In this document: piece after piece, positions 48,117 to 57,081 of the stretch
How the letters are laid out: every line of letters starts with the position of its first letter
Position numbering within the stretch: the stretch's first letter is position 1
Assembly: GCF_013409935.1 (NCBI RefSeq)
Contig: NZ_JACCCO010000003.1
Location: 1,178,001-1,242,000, forward strand
Source: Streptosporangium sandarakinum
GTDB taxonomy: Bacteria; Actinomycetota; Actinomycetes; Streptosporangiales; Streptosporangiaceae
Length of the DNA stretch: 64,000 nucleotides
Direction: 5' to 3'
Position numbers and translations under genes: made by a program
Notes under the pieces: generated by a model
Database searches by the model: none
Seen by the model: the letters and a program-made list of their open reading frames with translations, nothing else
Told to the model about the DNA's origin: nothing

Positions 48117-49070
48117 ATGAGCACGGCCGACAGACTGCCCAGGCTGCTGGCCCTGGTGCCCTACCTGATGTCGCATCCGGGCGCGCAGGTCCCGGAGGTG
48201 GCGAAGGTCTTCGGGCTGACCGAGAAGCAGCTCATCGACGACCTGCAGCTGGTGTGGATGTGCGGGCTGCCCGGCCACACCCCGGGCGACCTGATCGACG
48301 TCTCCTGGGACGGCGGCGAGATCATCATCGACAACGCCGACACCATCGCCCGGCCGCTGCGGCTCGCCGTGGACGAGGCCAGCGCGCTGCTGGTGGCCCT
48401 GCGGATGCTCGCCGAGCTGCCGGAGTTCGGCGACCGCGACGCCCTGTCGCGGGTCATCGCCAAGCTGGAGCGGGCCGCGGGGGAGGCCGCCGCGGTGGTC
48501 AGCAGCCAGGTCGCGGTGGAGGTGGACGCCGCCCCGGACGCGCTGCCCACGGTCAACGAGGCGCTGCGCCGCCGCCGGCGGCTGTCGCTGCGCTACTACG
48601 TGCCCGGCCGCGACGAGATCACCCCGCGCGAGGTCGACCCGATGCGGCTGGTCATGGTGGACGGCCGCTCCTACCTGTCGGGCTGGTGTTACCGCGCCGA
48701 GGCGGTGCGGCTGTTCCGGCTGGACCGGATGCTCACCGTGGACGTGCTGGACGTGCCCGCCGACCCGCCGGCCGGGGCCGAGCCGGGCGAGGTGACGCCC
48801 GGGGTGTTCCGGCCCTCTCCCACCGACGAGATGGTGGAGCTGGAGCTGACCCCCGCCGGGCGCTGGGTCGCCGAGTACTACCCGTGCGAGGAGGTCACCG
48901 AGCTCGGCGAGGGCCGGCTGCGGGTGGCGCTGCGCGCGCGCGACCAGGGCTGGCTGGTACGGCTGGCACTGCGGCTGGGCGACACGGGCCGGGTGCTGTC
49001 GCCCGCGTCACTGGCCGCGAGCGTCCGGGAGGCCGCCGCGTCGGCCCTCAAACTGTACGAAAGCGTATAA
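48117..49070 (+). CDS. pafC: WYL-domain transcriptional regulator PafC
   Basis: Second half of the PafBC heterodimer, 317 aa. N-terminal HTH RLPRLLALVPYLMSHPGAQV then PEVAKVFGLTEKQLIDDLQL; WYL core SLRYYVPGRDEITPREVDPM, GRSYLSGWCYRAEAVRLFRL; C-terminal WCX domain ending SALKLYESV. ATG 48117 has GGAG upstream. The 127-nt gap from pafB is larger than usual and includes a small CTCACCGGT repeat of no evident meaning. Confidence 0.93.
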   Translation: MSTADRLPRLLALVPYLMSHPGAQVPEVAKVFGLTEKQLIDDLQLVWMCGLPGHTPGDLIDVSWDGGEIIIDNADTIARPLRLAVDEASALLVALRMLAELPEFGDRDALSRVIAKLERAAGEAAAVVSSQVAVEVDAAPDALPTVNEALRRRRRLSLRYYVPGRDEITPREVDPMRLVMVDGRSYLSGWCYRAEAVRLFRLDRMLTVDVLDVPADPPAGAEPGEVTPGVFRPSPTDEMVELELTPAGRWVAEYYPCEEVTELGEGRLRVALRARDQGWLVRLALRLGDTGRVLSPASLAASVREAAASALKLYESV

Positions 49071-49125
49071 AGTTAGTGAACATTCCAAAACTATCCTTTG
49101 ACCGTCGGCGGTAGGATCAGCCGGT

Positions 49126-49335
49126 ATGAACTGGATCTTCGCGGGGGCGGGGCTGGCCCTCGCCGGGCTGACGGTGCTCGCCGTACTCGGCCTTCGCGTG
49201 CTGGTCGCGGCCCGTGAGCTGGGCCGGGAGGTCGACCGGGCCCACCGCCGGATCGAGCCGGCCCGGGCGCTGCTCGCCGAGCGGGCCGCCGAGGCGCGGC
49301 TTTCGGCGGCCGGCCGGACTCCGCCGAGGGGATGA
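49126..49335 (+). CDS. Small single-helix membrane protein between pafC and tatA
   Basis: 69 aa: one membrane helix (residues ~3-27, WIFAGAGLALAGLTVLAVLG) followed by a charged, Arg-rich amphipathic tail (ELGREVDRAHRRIEPARALL). TAGGAT at 49112-49117 sits 8 nt before the ATG, suggesting a leaderless or near-leaderless message. Small proteins of this type recur at this position in other actinomycetes as far as I recall. Function unknown. Confidence 0.65.
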   Translation: MNWIFAGAGLALAGLTVLAVLGLRVLVAARELGREVDRAHRRIEPARALLAERAAEARLSAAGRTPPRG

Positions 49336-49400
49336 GTCTGTCACCCGGGCAGCGTACGATCGGGGGCAGAGACCGCACGTCGCTCACGTAAGGATGTGTC

Positions 49401-49715
49401 ATGGGCAGTCTGGGACCCACTGAGCTGATCATCATCGGGGTGATCCTGGTGATGCTGTTCGGCGCCAAGAAGCTGCCGGAGGCCGCCCGCGGGCTGGGCC
49501 GTTCGCTGCGCATCTTCAAGGCGGAGACCTCTAAGCTCCGCGACGACGACGAGGCCCCGGCCGCCACCGTCCAGCCGCAGCCTCAGCAGCCCGCTCCGGC
49601 CCCGGCTCCGCAGCAGATCGCCCCGGCGCCCGCGCAGTCCGTCGAGGAGCAGGCCCGCGCCCTGGAGGAGCAGGCCGCCCGCCTGCGCGCCCAGGCCGCC
49701 TCCAAGCCGCAGTAG
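49401..49715 (+). CDS. tatA: Twin-arginine translocase subunit TatA
   Basis: Pore-forming component of the Tat exporter, 104 aa. N-terminal helix [20 protein letters not shown], the FGxKKLPE hinge ([16 protein letters not shown]), amphipathic helix [12 protein letters not shown], then a long Pro/Gln/Ala linker and a C-terminal coiled-coil stretch [20 protein letters not shown]. The tail is longer than in minimal TatA proteins. AAGGA lies 6 nt before ATG 49401. Followed 5 nt after its stop by repeat array 2 and then tatC. Confidence 0.94.
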   Translation: MGSLGPTELIIIGVILVMLFGAKKLPEAARGLGRSLRIFKAETSKLRDDDEAPAATVQPQPQQPAPAPAPQQIAPAPAQSVEEQARALEEQAARLRAQAASKPQ

Positions 49716-49716
49716 C

Positions 49717-50168
49717 CGCGAGGGGGCGCCGGTGTCTGGACTGAGGAGTGAGCGAGCGCAGTGAGCGAACGACGAGGGAAGACATCGGGCTTAAGCCCTC
49801 GAGCCGCGGCACGGAGTGTCGCAGTGAGCCCGTGAGGGGGCGCCGGTGTCTGGACTGAGGAACGCAGTCGCGGAGCGACCGAGTGACGAGGGAAGACGCC
49901 GGACCAAGAGCCCCCGAGCCGCGGCACGGAGTGTCGCAGTGAGCCCGTGAGGGGGCGCCGGTGTCTGGACTGAGGAACGCAGTCGCGGAGCGACCGAGTG
50001 ACGAGGGAAGACACCGGACACCAGCCCTCGAGCCGCGACACGAAGTGTCGCAGTGAGCCCGTGAGGGGGCGCCGGTGTCTGGACTGAGGAACGCAGTCGC
50101 GGAGCGACGGAGTGACGAGGGAAGACATCGGGCTTAAGCCCCCGAGCCGCGACACGAAGTGTCGCAAT
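49717..50168 (+). repeat. Array 2: four copies of the ~115-nt repeat between tatA and tatC
   Basis: Units start at 49720, 49834, 49949 and 50063 (period 114-115 nt). Orientation is the same relative to tatA as array 1 is to its binding-protein gene. The outer stem varies by wobble: GCCCTC for GCCCCC (copies 1 and 3), AGACATCGG (copies 1 and 4) or AGACGCCGG (copy 2) for AGACACCGG; each keeps pairing as RNA in the sense of transcription. The short hairpin appears as GCGACAC-GAA-GTGTCGC and GCGGCAC-GGA-GTGTCGC. Copies 2-4 share a centre (CAGTCGCGGAGCGAC) that differs from array 1 and has its own 5-bp stem. Confidence 0.95.
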
Positions 50169-50217
50169 GAATACTGCATGAGCACAAACCATCACCCTCT
50201 CGGACCGGGATTCGTCA

Positions 50218-51120
50218 ATGGCGCTGCTGAAATGGCCCAAGCCGGGGCAGAACCGGTCGGTCCCGTCCGAGGACGCGGCCGAGGGGCGCATGCCGCTCAT
50301 GGACCATCTCCGTGAGCTGCGCAACCGGCTGATCATCGCGTTGCTCGGCCTGGTGGCCGGGATCATCATCGGGCTTGTCTTCTTCGACCCGATCTGGGCG
50401 TTCATCACGAAGCCCTACTGCAACCTGCCCGCCTCGCAGGTGCTGCGCAAGGGCGAGTGCACGTTCGCCATCCGCGGGGTGTTCGAGGCGTTCTTCGTCA
50501 ACCTGAAGGTCGCCGCGCTCTTCGCGGTGGTCGTCTCCTCCCCGGTCTGGCTCTACCAGATCTGGGCGTTCGTCACCCCCGGCCTGTACCGCAACGAGAA
50601 GCGCTACTCGGCGACGTTCCTGGGCATGGCGATCCCGCTGTTCCTCGCGGGCGCCGCGCTGGCCTACGTGATCATGGACAAGGGGCTGTCGATCCTGCTG
50701 GGGTTCGCCCCGGCCAACGCCATCCCGCTGCTGGAGATGGACGACTACCTCACCTACGCGCTGGTGATGCTCATCATCTTCGGCGTCTCCTTCGAGTTGC
50801 CGCTGCTGATGGTGTTCCTCAACGTGATCGGCGTCCTGCCGCGCGCCACGGTGGCCGCCCACCGCCGCATGGTGATCTTCATCATGTTCGTCTTCGCGGC
50901 GATCGCCACCCCCAGCACCGACCCGTTCTCCATGATCGCGCTAGCCCTGCCCATGGTCCTGCTGTTCGCCCTCGCCGAGGGGTTCATGTACCTGCGGGAG
51001 CGCAGGGCGGCGGCCAAGGGCGATGACTTCTCCCATCTGTCCGACGACGAGGCGTCCGCCCTGCCGGACGAGGTCTCTCCTCTCGATTCGGACACGACGG
51101 ATTCCGATCCGGCGAAGTAG
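50218..51120 (+). CDS. tatC: Twin-arginine translocase subunit TatC
   Basis: Multi-spanning Tat receptor that binds twin-arginine signals, 300 aa. Conserved MPLMDHLRELRNRLIIALLG start, six hydrophobic helices, the F-x-NLKVA segment (VFEAFFVNLKVA), LYQIWAFVTPGLYRNEKR and FELPLLMVFLNVIG. The C-terminal ~45 residues are acidic and disordered. The ATG at 50218 has only a weak ribosome site, in keeping with lower TatC than TatA levels. It is 502 nt from tatA because of the repeat array. Confidence 0.95.
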   Translation: MALLKWPKPGQNRSVPSEDAAEGRMPLMDHLRELRNRLIIALLGLVAGIIIGLVFFDPIWAFITKPYCNLPASQVLRKGECTFAIRGVFEAFFVNLKVAALFAVVVSSPVWLYQIWAFVTPGLYRNEKRYSATFLGMAIPLFLAGAALAYVIMDKGLSILLGFAPANAIPLLEMDDYLTYALVMLIIFGVSFELPLLMVFLNVIGVLPRATVAAHRRMVIFIMFVFAAIATPSTDPFSMIALALPMVLLFALAEGFMYLRERRAAAKGDDFSHLSDDEASALPDEVSPLDSDTTDSDPAK

Positions 51121-51137
51121 GGGATAAGTTCCGGTCT

Positions 51138-52013
51138 GTGCCCGGAGAGATCGCCCTGCTCGTCAACCCCGCCGCCCGGGGTGGCCGTTCCCGCGGCCTG
51201 CTCGCCCCGGTGCTCGACCGGCTCCGGAGCGGCGGCGCCGAGGTCTCGGTGATCCTCGGCGAGTCCGCCGACGACGCCCTGGAGCGGGCCTGCACCGCGG
51301 TCGCCGAGGCCCCCGGCGCGCTGGTCGCCTTCGGCGGCGACGGCCTGGTCCACCTGGCCGTCCAGGCGGTCGCCGGCACCGACGTCCCGCTGGGCGTCAT
51401 CCCGGCCGGGACCGGCAACGACATCGCCGCCGCGCTCGGCCTGCCGACCCGCGACCCCCTGGCCGCCGCCGACACGGTGCTGCGCGGGCGGGTCCGGGTG
51501 GTCGACGCCGCCCGGGCCGGCGTGGACGAGTGGTTCGCCGGGGTGGTGGCCTGCGGCTTCGACTCGCGGGTCAACGAGCGGGCCAACCGCCTCACCTGGC
51601 CGCCCGGCATGGCCAAGTACGTCGTCGCGCTGGCCCAGGAACTGCGCTCCTTCCGGCCCATCCCGTTCCGCCTGGACCTCGACGGCGAGGTGGTCGAGCG
51701 CGAGGCGATGCTGGTCGCGGTCGGCAACACCGACTCCTACGGCGCCGGCATGCGGGTGTGCCCCGCCGCCGTCCCCGACGACGGACTGCTGGACGTGACG
51801 ATCCTCGGCGCCGTCCCCCGCGGGGAGTTCCTGCGGACCTTTCCCCGGGTGTACCGCGGCACCCACGTCTCCCATCCCGCGGTCACCGTCCACCGCGCCC
51901 GGCGGGTGACGCTGGATGCCCCGGGCATCGTCGCCTACGCCGACGGCGAGCGCCTCGGCCCCATCCCGCTGACCTGCGAGATCGTTCCCGGCGCGCTGAA
52001 CGTCCTGGCTTAG
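51138..52013 (+). CDS. Diacylglycerol kinase-family lipid kinase
   Basis: Soluble DAGK_cat-type lipid kinase of 291 aa (DgkB/YegS-like). LLVNPAARGGRS at the start, the catalytic GGDG in VAFGGDGLVHLAVQAV, then PLGVIPAGTGNDIAAALGLP. The C-terminal beta-sandwich has VAVGNTDSYGAGMRVCPAA, PDDGLLDVTILG and YADGERLGPIP. GTG 51138 lies 17 nt after tatC, so they are probably co-transcribed. The acceptor (diacylglycerol, sphingoid or other lipid) cannot be told. Confidence 0.9.
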   Translation: MPGEIALLVNPAARGGRSRGLLAPVLDRLRSGGAEVSVILGESADDALERACTAVAEAPGALVAFGGDGLVHLAVQAVAGTDVPLGVIPAGTGNDIAAALGLPTRDPLAAADTVLRGRVRVVDAARAGVDEWFAGVVACGFDSRVNERANRLTWPPGMAKYVVALAQELRSFRPIPFRLDLDGEVVEREAMLVAVGNTDSYGAGMRVCPAAVPDDGLLDVTILGAVPRGEFLRTFPRVYRGTHVSHPAVTVHRARRVTLDAPGIVAYADGERLGPIPLTCEIVPGALNVLA

Positions 52014-52060
52014 GGCGCCTGCCGCGGGGCACGGAGGATCGACCGGAAACCCGGTGTCGG

Positions 52061-52066
52061 TAGGGT
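52061..52066 (+). promoter_or_regulatory. Leaderless promoter -10 (TAGGGT) for the helicase gene
   Basis: TAGGGT ends 6 nt before ATG 52073. GGAGG in the same gap could also act as a ribosome site at very short spacing, so the leaderless reading is probable but not certain. Confidence 0.5.
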
Positions 52067-52072
52067 GGAGGC

Positions 52073-54802
52073 ATGACGACCCCAGCGGAACGTTACGCTG
52101 CCTTCCGTCAGAGCCAGGCCGAAAGCGGGCCCGCGCTGACCTCGTTCCGCGGTCTGTACGACTTCGAGCTGGACGACTTCCAGCTGGACGCCTGCCGGGC
52201 CCTGGAAGCGGGCGACGGAGTCCTGGTCGCCGCCCCCACCGGCTCGGGCAAGACCGTCGTGGGTGAGTTCGCGGTCCACCTGGCCCTGAGCGAGGGCCGC
52301 AAGTGCTTCTACACCACTCCGATCAAGGCGCTGTCCAACCAGAAGTACAACGACCTGGTCCGCCGGTACGGCGCCGCCGACGTCGGCCTGCTCACCGGTG
52401 ACAACAGCGTCAACGGCGACGCCCCCATCGTGGTGATGACCACCGAGGTCCTGCGCAACATGCTCTACGCCGGGTCCTCCACCCTCACCGGCCTCGGGTT
52501 CGTCGTCATGGACGAGGTGCACTACCTCGCCGACCGCTTCCGCGGCGCGGTCTGGGAAGAGGTGATCATCCACCTGCCCGAGTCGGTGCGGCTGGTCGCC
52601 CTGTCGGCCACGGTCAGCAACGCCGAGGAGTTCGGCGAGTGGATGGGAGAGGTCCGCGGTGACACCAGCGTCATCGTCGACGAGCACCGCCCGGTCCCGC
52701 TCTGGCAGCACATGCTCGTCGGCCACCGCCTGTACGACCTGTTCGTGGCCGACGAGGAGGGCCGCCGCCCGCAGGTCAACCCCGCCCTGATGCGCATCGC
52801 CCGCGACGAGGAGCGCCAGGCGTTCGGCCGGGGCCGTCGCGGCTACTCCCGGCCCCGCAGGCCGGGCCCGCCGGACCGGGCCGCGGCCATCGAGCGGCTC
52901 GACGCCGAGGGCCTGCTGCCCGCCATCACCTTCATCTTCTCCCGGGCCGGCTGTGACGCCGCCGTCGCCCAGTGCGTGTTCTCCGGCATCCGGCTCACCA
53001 CCGACGCCGAGCGCCACGAGATCCGCCAGATCGTCGACGAGCGCACCGCGCACCTGCCGGACGAGGACCTCGCGGTGCTGGGCTACCTCGAGTGGCGCGA
53101 CGCCCTGGAACGCGGCCTGGCCGCCCACCACGCGGGCATGCTCCCGACCTTCAAGGAGGTCGTCGAGGAGTTGTTCACCCGCAACCTCGTCAAGGCCGTC
53201 TTCGCCACCGAGACCCTCGCGCTGGGCATCAACATGCCCGCCCGCTCGGTGGTGATCGAGAAGCTCGACAAGTGGAACGGCGAGACCCACGCCGACCTGA
53301 CGCCCGGCGAGTACACCCAGCTCACCGGCCGGGCCGGGCGGCGCGGCATCGACGTCGAGGGCCACGCGGTGGTCCAGTGGCAGCCGGGCACCGACCCGTT
53401 GCAGGTCGCGGGCCTGGCCAGCACCCGGACCTATCCGCTGCGCTCCAGCTTCCGCCCCTCCTACAACATGGCGGTCAACCTGGTCGGCCAGGTCGGCCGG
53501 GAACGCGCCAGGTCCCTGCTGGAGTCGTCCTTCGCGCAGTTCCAGGCCGACCGGGCCGTGGTCGGCATCGCCAAGCAGCTCCGCCGCCACGAGGAGGCGC
53601 TGGAGGGCTACCGCAAGGCGATGACGTGCCACCTCGGCGACTTCGAGGAGTACGCCGCGCTGCGCAGGGCGCTGTCGGACCGCGAGTCCGAGCTGTCGCG
53701 GCAGCGCGGCGCCGCCCGCCGGGCGCAGGCGCTGCGCTCGCTGGAGGCGCTGCGACCCGGCGACATCATCCGCGTCCCCGGCGGGCGGCGGGCCGGCCTG
53801 GCGCTCGTCCTCGACCCGGGCCTCAACTCCCGCGGTGACGGCCCCTCCCCGCTGGTGCTGACCATCGGCAAGCAGGTCAAGAAGTTGTCGCCGGCCGACT
53901 TCCCGATGCCGGTGGAGCCGGTCGAGCGGCTGCGCATCCCCAAGGGCTTCAACTCCCGCTCGCCCAAGGACCGCGCCAACCTCGTCTCCTCGATGCACGC
54001 CAAGCTCGGCGACCGCGACTTCGGCAAGCCGCCCAGGGTGCGCGACCACGCCGCCGAGGACGAGGAGGTCGCGCGTCTGCGCAAGGAGATCCGCCGGCAT
54101 CCCTGCCACGGCTGCGACGAGCGCGAGGACCACGCCCGCTGGGCCGAGCGCTACTACAAGCTGCTGCGCGAGACGGACGGTCTGCGCCGCCGCGTCGAGG
54201 GCCGCTCCCACGTCATCGCCCGCACCTTCGACAAGGTCTGCGGGGTGCTCGACCAGCTCGGCTACCTCGAAGGCGAGCACGTCACCGCCGAGGGCCGCCG
54301 GCTGGGCCGCCTCTACACCGAGCTGGACCTCCTCACGGCCGAGTCGCTGCGCGCGGGCATCTGGGAGAACCTCGACCCGGCCGAGCTGGCCGCCTGCGTC
54401 TCCGCGCTGGTCTTCGAGTCCCGGCAGGCCGACGAGGGCCGCCAGCCCAGGCTCCCCGGGGGCGAGGCGCAGAAGGCGCTGACCGACATGATCCGCCTGT
54501 GGGCCGAGCTGGAGGCCATCGAGGGCGACCACGGCCTGTCCTTCCTCCGGGAGCCCGACGCCGGGTTCGCCTGGGCGGCGTTCCGCTGGGCGCGGGGCCA
54601 CAACCTCGACGCCGTGCTGGGCGACGGCATCGGCGGCTCCGAGCTGGCCGCGGGCGACTTCGTCCGCTGGACCAAGCAGCTGCTGGACCTGCTCGGCCAG
54701 ATCGCCGAGGCGGCCCCGGCGAACAGCAAGGTCAAGCAGACGGCGGGCAAGGCGATGGACGCCCTGCGGCGCGGTGTGGTGGCCTACTCCTCGGTGGGCT
54801 GA
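52073..54802 (+). CDS. helY: Ski2/Mtr4-like DEVH-box RNA helicase (HelY family)
   Basis: Large superfamily-2 helicase of 909 aa. Motif I APTGSGKTVVG, Ia TTPIKALSNQKY, motif II DEVHYL, motif III LSATVSNAEEFG, motif VI QLTGRAGRRGID. The C-terminal half carries an rRNA-processing-arch-like/DSHCT region (LWENLDP-type stretch at GIWENLDPAELAACVSALVF, ending AYSSVG). RHPCHGCDERED holds a C-x2-C pair. M. tuberculosis has helY in this position relative to tatC. Role in RNA turnover or processing is inferred from the family. Confidence 0.93.
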   Translation: MTTPAERYAAFRQSQAESGPALTSFRGLYDFELDDFQLDACRALEAGDGVLVAAPTGSGKTVVGEFAVHLALSEGRKCFYTTPIKALSNQKYNDLVRRYGAADVGLLTGDNSVNGDAPIVVMTTEVLRNMLYAGSSTLTGLGFVVMDEVHYLADRFRGAVWEEVIIHLPESVRLVALSATVSNAEEFGEWMGEVRGDTSVIVDEHRPVPLWQHMLVGHRLYDLFVADEEGRRPQVNPALMRIARDEERQAFGRGRRGYSRPRRPGPPDRAAAIERLDAEGLLPAITFIFSRAGCDAAVAQCVFSGIRLTTDAERHEIRQIVDERTAHLPDEDLAVLGYLEWRDALERGLAAHHAGMLPTFKEVVEELFTRNLVKAVFATETLALGINMPARSVVIEKLDKWNGETHADLTPGEYTQLTGRAGRRGIDVEGHAVVQWQPGTDPLQVAGLASTRTYPLRSSFRPSYNMAVNLVGQVGRERARSLLESSFAQFQADRAVVGIAKQLRRHEEALEGYRKAMTCHLGDFEEYAALRRALSDRESELSRQRGAARRAQALRSLEALRPGDIIRVPGGRRAGLALVLDPGLNSRGDGPSPLVLTIGKQVKKLSPADFPMPVEPVERLRIPKGFNSRSPKDRANLVSSMHAKLGDRDFGKPPRVRDHAAEDEEVARLRKEIRRHPCHGCDEREDHARWAERYYKLLRETDGLRRRVEGRSHVIARTFDKVCGVLDQLGYLEGEHVTAEGRRLGRLYTELDLLTAESLRAGIWENLDPAELAACVSALVFESRQADEGRQPRLPGGEAQKALTDMIRLWAELEAIEGDHGLSFLREPDAGFAWAAFRWARGHNLDAVLGDGIGGSELAAGDFVRWTKQLLDLLGQIAEAAPANSKVKQTAGKAMDALRRGVVAYSSVG

Positions 54803-55058
54803 CGCGGGGTCGCCGAGAACCGGTGCGGGCCGACGGCGTCAGGGTGCGGGCGTCCCGGTTCCGCGCGGGCCGGGCGCGGCGCCGCTCCGGGCCGGGAACC
54901 GGCGGCCACCGGGTCCCCCGGAACCGGCAGACTGACCGCTCGGTCAATACCCCGTGACGGCCGGTGCGCGGAAAGTAGCCCCGGGGCCTGTTTCCTGGGT
55001 GATCGCCACGGAAATCCCGGTATCAGGCCCCTTTGGACCCCCGCTCAGGGAGGTAACC

Positions 55059-55226
55059 ATGTTCGCTCTCATCGCCGCAGTCCTGTTCCTCCTCGCTCTG
55101 ATCTTCCAGATCGCCGGTGTCGCCATCGGCGCCGTCGTGACCGCGGCCACGCTCGCCCTGGCAGGATTGCTCGCCGTCGCGCTGCACCTGATGGGAGTCG
55201 GCACCGGCTGGACCCTCAAGCGTTGA
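55059..55226 (+). CDS. 55-residue two-helix membrane protein
   Basis: Very small protein: two hydrophobic segments (MFALIAAVLFLLALIFQI and VVTAATLALAGLLAVALHLM) and a short polar end GTGWTLKR. The ribosome site AGGGAGGTAACC directly before ATG 55059 is excellent, which makes a real gene likely despite its size. The longer frame upstream to 54954 is not needed. Unknown function; alone between the helicase gene and a strong bidirectional terminator. Confidence 0.75.
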   Translation: MFALIAAVLFLLALIFQIAGVAIGAVVTAATLALAGLLAVALHLMGVGTGWTLKR

Positions 55227-55288
55227 TCGAGGACGGGCGGCCCGCGCGGGCCCCGCAGGGGCTCCGCCGCGGGAGGGCCCGTCACGGC

Positions 55289-55324
55289 CGAAGGCCGCGC
55301 CCGGTGATCCGGGCGCGGCCTTCG
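55289..55324. terminator. 16-bp stem bidirectional terminator
   Basis: Arms 55289-55304 and 55309-55324 are exactly complementary around a TGAT tetraloop. It separates the small membrane-protein gene from the convergent RNase-like gene. Confidence 0.85.
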
Positions 55325-55343
55325 TGACGCCGGGGCCACGTCA

Positions 55344-56771
55344 CTACGCCACGCTGAACCGGACCTCCCGGGTCGCCGGGTCGGCGCGGGTCAGCCGTAC
55401 CCGGACGGCCTCGCCCAGCGGCAGCCGCTCGCCGTCGCAGCGGGCCACCACCGCCGGGCCGGTGACCTGGACCACGCCGGACTCCCCGTCGTCGGCCACG
55501 TCGATCACCACCGCGTCGAACGTCTGCCCCACCCGGTCGCGCAGCACGAACGCCTCCACCAGGTCCACGCAGGCACGCTCGGCGGCGCCCGCCCGCCGCC
55601 CGGTGGCCTGCATGATGTCCGGCAGCTCGCCCATGATCGCCTGGATCCCCTCCGGCACCGGCTCGCCCGCGGCGACCGCCAGGCAGATCTCGGTGGCGTA
55701 GCGGTCGACGAGCCGCCGCAGCGGCGCGGTCACGTGCGCGTACGGCGCCGCCACCGCGGCGTGCTCCGCCTGCCGGGGCGGCTCACCGTTGAAGGCGACG
55801 TACCCGGCGCCACGCAGCAGCACCGTGGACTCCCGCAGGAACGCGGCGTGCTCGGGGACCTTCGGATCCAGGCCGTGCACCACGTCGCCGTAGGAGGCGT
55901 CCTCCGGCCAGGAAACGCCCAGAGCGGCGGCGGCCCGGCGCATCCGGGCGACCTCCTCGGCCGGCGCGGGCGGCAACACCCTCAGCAGGCCGATCTCGGC
56001 GTCCAGCATCATCGAGGCGGCGGCCATGCCGGTCAGCAGCGAGATCTGGGCGTTCCACGTCTCGGCGTCGAGCGAGGCGCGCAGCTCCACCCGGTAGCCG
56101 TCCCCGTCGGGGACGATCTCCTGCTCGGGTGTGGGCAGGCTGATCCCGCCGCGGTCGCGCTCCAGGGCGAGGCGGAGCCGGCCGATCTCGGCCAGCAGCC
56201 GCAGCGTGCCGTCGGCGGTGCCGGTGTCCACCGCGGCCTGCACGTAGTCGTAGTCGAGCCGCTCGCGGCTGCGCACCAGCGCCCGGGTCACGTCGGCGCC
56301 CACGATCCGGCCGTCGGAGTCGAGATCGACGCACCACAGCGCGGCCGAGCGCGTCACCCCGGGCAGCAGGCTGGCCGCGCCCTCCGACAGCACGGGCGGG
56401 TGCAGCGGCACCCGCCCGTCGGGCAGGTAGACGGTCTCGCCGCGCTCACGGGCCTCCAGGTCGATCGCGCCGCCGGGCCGCACGAACGCCCCGACGTCGG
56501 CGACGGCGTACCAGACGCGGTAGCCGCCGGGCCGCTCCTCCAGGTGCATCGCCTGGTCCAGGTCCATGGAGCCGGGCGGGTCGATGGTGATGAACGGCAG
56601 GTCGGTGCGGTCCAGCTCCGGTAGGACGGGTGCCTGGGCCACCCATTCGGCCTCGTCGATCACGGCGAGAGGGAACTCCTCGGGAAGCTGCAGCTCCCGG
56701 CGGATCCGCTCGAAACCATCGTCGAGCCGCGGATGGGACTCTTCGGGCATCCGTATGGTTCTGGGGGACAC
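55344..56771 (-). CDS. RNase II/R-family (RNB domain) ribonuclease
   Basis: Predicted 3'-5' exoribonuclease of 475 aa. The RNB catalytic block is DLPFITIDPPGSMDLDQAMH, holding the Asp residues that bind magnesium, followed by YAVADVGAFVRPG, LPDGRVPLHPPVLSEGAASL, and the C-terminal HAAVAAPYAHVTAPLRRLVDRYA. Compared with RNase R it lacks N-terminal cold-shock domains, typical of the short actinobacterial form. GTG 56771 is chosen because TAGGTT ends 7 nt upstream (leaderless); ATG 56750 is the alternative. Confidence 0.88.
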   Translation of the reverse strand: MSPRTIRMPEESHPRLDDGFERIRRELQLPEEFPLAVIDEAEWVAQAPVLPELDRTDLPFITIDPPGSMDLDQAMHLEERPGGYRVWYAVADVGAFVRPGGAIDLEARERGETVYLPDGRVPLHPPVLSEGAASLLPGVTRSAALWCVDLDSDGRIVGADVTRALVRSRERLDYDYVQAAVDTGTADGTLRLLAEIGRLRLALERDRGGISLPTPEQEIVPDGDGYRVELRASLDAETWNAQISLLTGMAAASMMLDAEIGLLRVLPPAPAEEVARMRRAAAALGVSWPEDASYGDVVHGLDPKVPEHAAFLRESTVLLRGAGYVAFNGEPPRQAEHAAVAAPYAHVTAPLRRLVDRYATEICLAVAAGEPVPEGIQAIMGELPDIMQATGRRAGAAERACVDLVEAFVLRDRVGQTFDAVVIDVADDGESGVVQVTGPAVVARCDGERLPLGEAVRVRLTRADPATREVRFSVA

Positions 56772-57081
56772 GGGGGCCAACCTATCGTTCACCGTCGCGC
56801 CGGCCGCACCGGAGCGCGGCGAGGGTCCGGCGGAACGGCGCGGGCCGGCGGCCGCGCCGGAGGCGGTGGATCCTGGCATCTCGACGTCCTTCGGGTGCGG
56901 GGTCGAAGGACACGACTTCCCCGCAGCGCCCCGATGATGCCCACCGCACCCGTCTCCGCCGGGCCGCCGTACGGCCGTCCCACCGAGAGCGGGCGCGGCG
57001 GGACGGCCGCCGCGGGCCCTCGGCACGCGGCGGTACGGCGGCGTGGGCCCTCAAAGCGCGGCGGTACGGCGGCGCGGGCCC
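56772..57081. other. 310-bp gap with 34-bp tandem repeat
   Basis: The right part (57027-57081) holds two near-identical ~34-bp units of the form GCGGCGGTACGGCGG followed by GGGCCCTCA and AGC. The second runs into the stop codon of the exonuclease gene. Bases 56779-56784 (TAGGTT on the minus strand) are the RNase gene's -10. No other feature seen. Confidence 0.55.
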
